Assembly (NCBI GenBank): GCA_903957405.1 | Contig: CAJBPC010000760.1 | Location: 1 to 5,046 of the forward strand | Length of the DNA: 5,046 bases | Reading direction: 5' to 3' | Source: an uncultured bacterium | GTDB taxonomy: Bacteria; Bacteroidota; Bacteroidia; Chitinophagales; Chitinophagaceae | Shown: piece after piece, positions 4,705 through 5,046 of the stretch | How positions within the stretch are numbered: position 1 is the first letter of the stretch | Layout: each line of letters starts with the position of its first letter | Notes under the pieces: generated by a model | The model's database searches: none | The model's input: the letters and a program-made list of their open reading frames with translations, nothing else | What the model was told of the DNA's origin: nothing | Made by a program: the position numbers and the translations under genes

Positions 4705-5046
4705 ATGGCAAATGTTTCCATAAAGGATATTGCACGGGAAGTGGGTGTTTCCACAACGACTGTTTCTTTTGTGCTGAATGGCAAGGCGCGGGAAAAGCGC
4801 ATCAGCACTGATCTGAAAGACCGGATCATATTGGCAGCGAAGCAGTTGAATTATAGGCCAAATCAGGTGGCCAGGGGTCTTAGGACCGGTCAATCTCATA
4901 CCCTCGGGCTTATTGTCGAGGACATCTCCAACCCATTTTTTGCGCATCTGGCCCGACATGTGGAGCATGAGGCTGATAAGGCGGGCTATACGGTGATGTT
5001 TTGCAGTACCGAGAACGATGAGGAGAAGGCTGCCGGGCTTTTGTAC
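4705..5046 (+). CDS. LacI-family transcriptional regulator, N-terminal part (runs off the window)
   Basis: An open frame of 114 codons from ATG 4705 to the window edge without a stop. It encodes a LacI/GalR-type regulator that binds an operator as a dimer and usually answers to a sugar. The helix-turn-helix is at about residues 5-25 (VSIKDIAREVGVSTTTVSFVL at 4-24), followed by NGKAREKRIS and the hinge helix (RPNQVARGLRTG, 51-62). The periplasmic-binding-protein-like effector domain starts at about 66 (TLGLIVEDISNPFFAHL). About two thirds of the usual 330-345 residues lie outside. The target cannot be told from this part. It is separated from nusG by a terminator and has its own unit; TACTTTTA at 4691-4698 could be a -7 box, but no well-spaced -33 box is present. 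No Shine-Dalgarno is visible. Confidence 0.93.
   Translation, partial: MANVSIKDIAREVGVSTTTVSFVLNGKAREKRISTDLKDRIILAAKQLNYRPNQVARGLRTGQSHTLGLIVEDISNPFFAHLARHVEHEADKAGYTVMFCSTENDEEKAAGLLY

Overview
This is a housekeeping translation and transcription locus of a Bacteroidota bacterium, probably close to Chitinophagaceae. The evidence for the phylum is the gene order (xerC-type recombinase, hpf, a Thr-Tyr-Gly-Thr tRNA cluster, tuf, tRNA-Trp, secE, nusG), the lack of Shine-Dalgarno sequences before the starts of the recognised genes, a Bacteroidota-type promoter (TTG, then 17-20 nt, then TAnnTTTG-like) before the tRNA cluster, and the EF-Tu, NusG and LacI sequences. The family-level placement is inference from the EF-Tu N-terminus and was not tested by alignment.

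Layout, all on the + strand. Bases 1-116 hold the tail of an upstream unit that ends in a strong intrinsic terminator; by known gene order this unit is probably rpsU, but no coding end is recognisable. A XerC-type tyrosine recombinase (117-1019) starts directly at the end of that terminator's T-tract. Next come a short hibernation promoting factor (1194-1493) and its terminator. A tRNA promoter at about 1552-1579 drives tRNA-Thr(UGU), tRNA-Tyr(GUA), tRNA-Gly(UCC) and tRNA-Thr(GGU), whose spacers contain small hairpins. A 185-nt leader precedes tuf (EF-Tu, 2323-3510). The tuf-tRNA-Trp interval holds three consecutive inverted repeats. Then follow tRNA-Trp(CCA), secE (3856-4050) and nusG (4047-4613), which overlaps secE by ATGA, and a strong terminator. 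The last 342 bases are the 5' part of a LacI-family regulator that runs off the window.

The genes work together in protein synthesis and its coupling to transcription and export: EF-Tu delivers the aminoacyl-tRNAs, HPF protects idle ribosomes, NusG links RNA polymerase with the ribosome, and SecE is part of the export channel. XerC is a chromosome-dimer-resolution type recombinase carried along in this conserved neighbourhood.

I see no defence system, mobile element, CRISPR array or unfamiliar gene cassette. The points worth a second look are local: the terminator abutting the xerC start, the absence of rplK after nusG (a terminator and a LacI gene are there instead), the inverted repeats before tRNA-Trp, and a hairpin that would capture the 5' end of tRNA-Gly.
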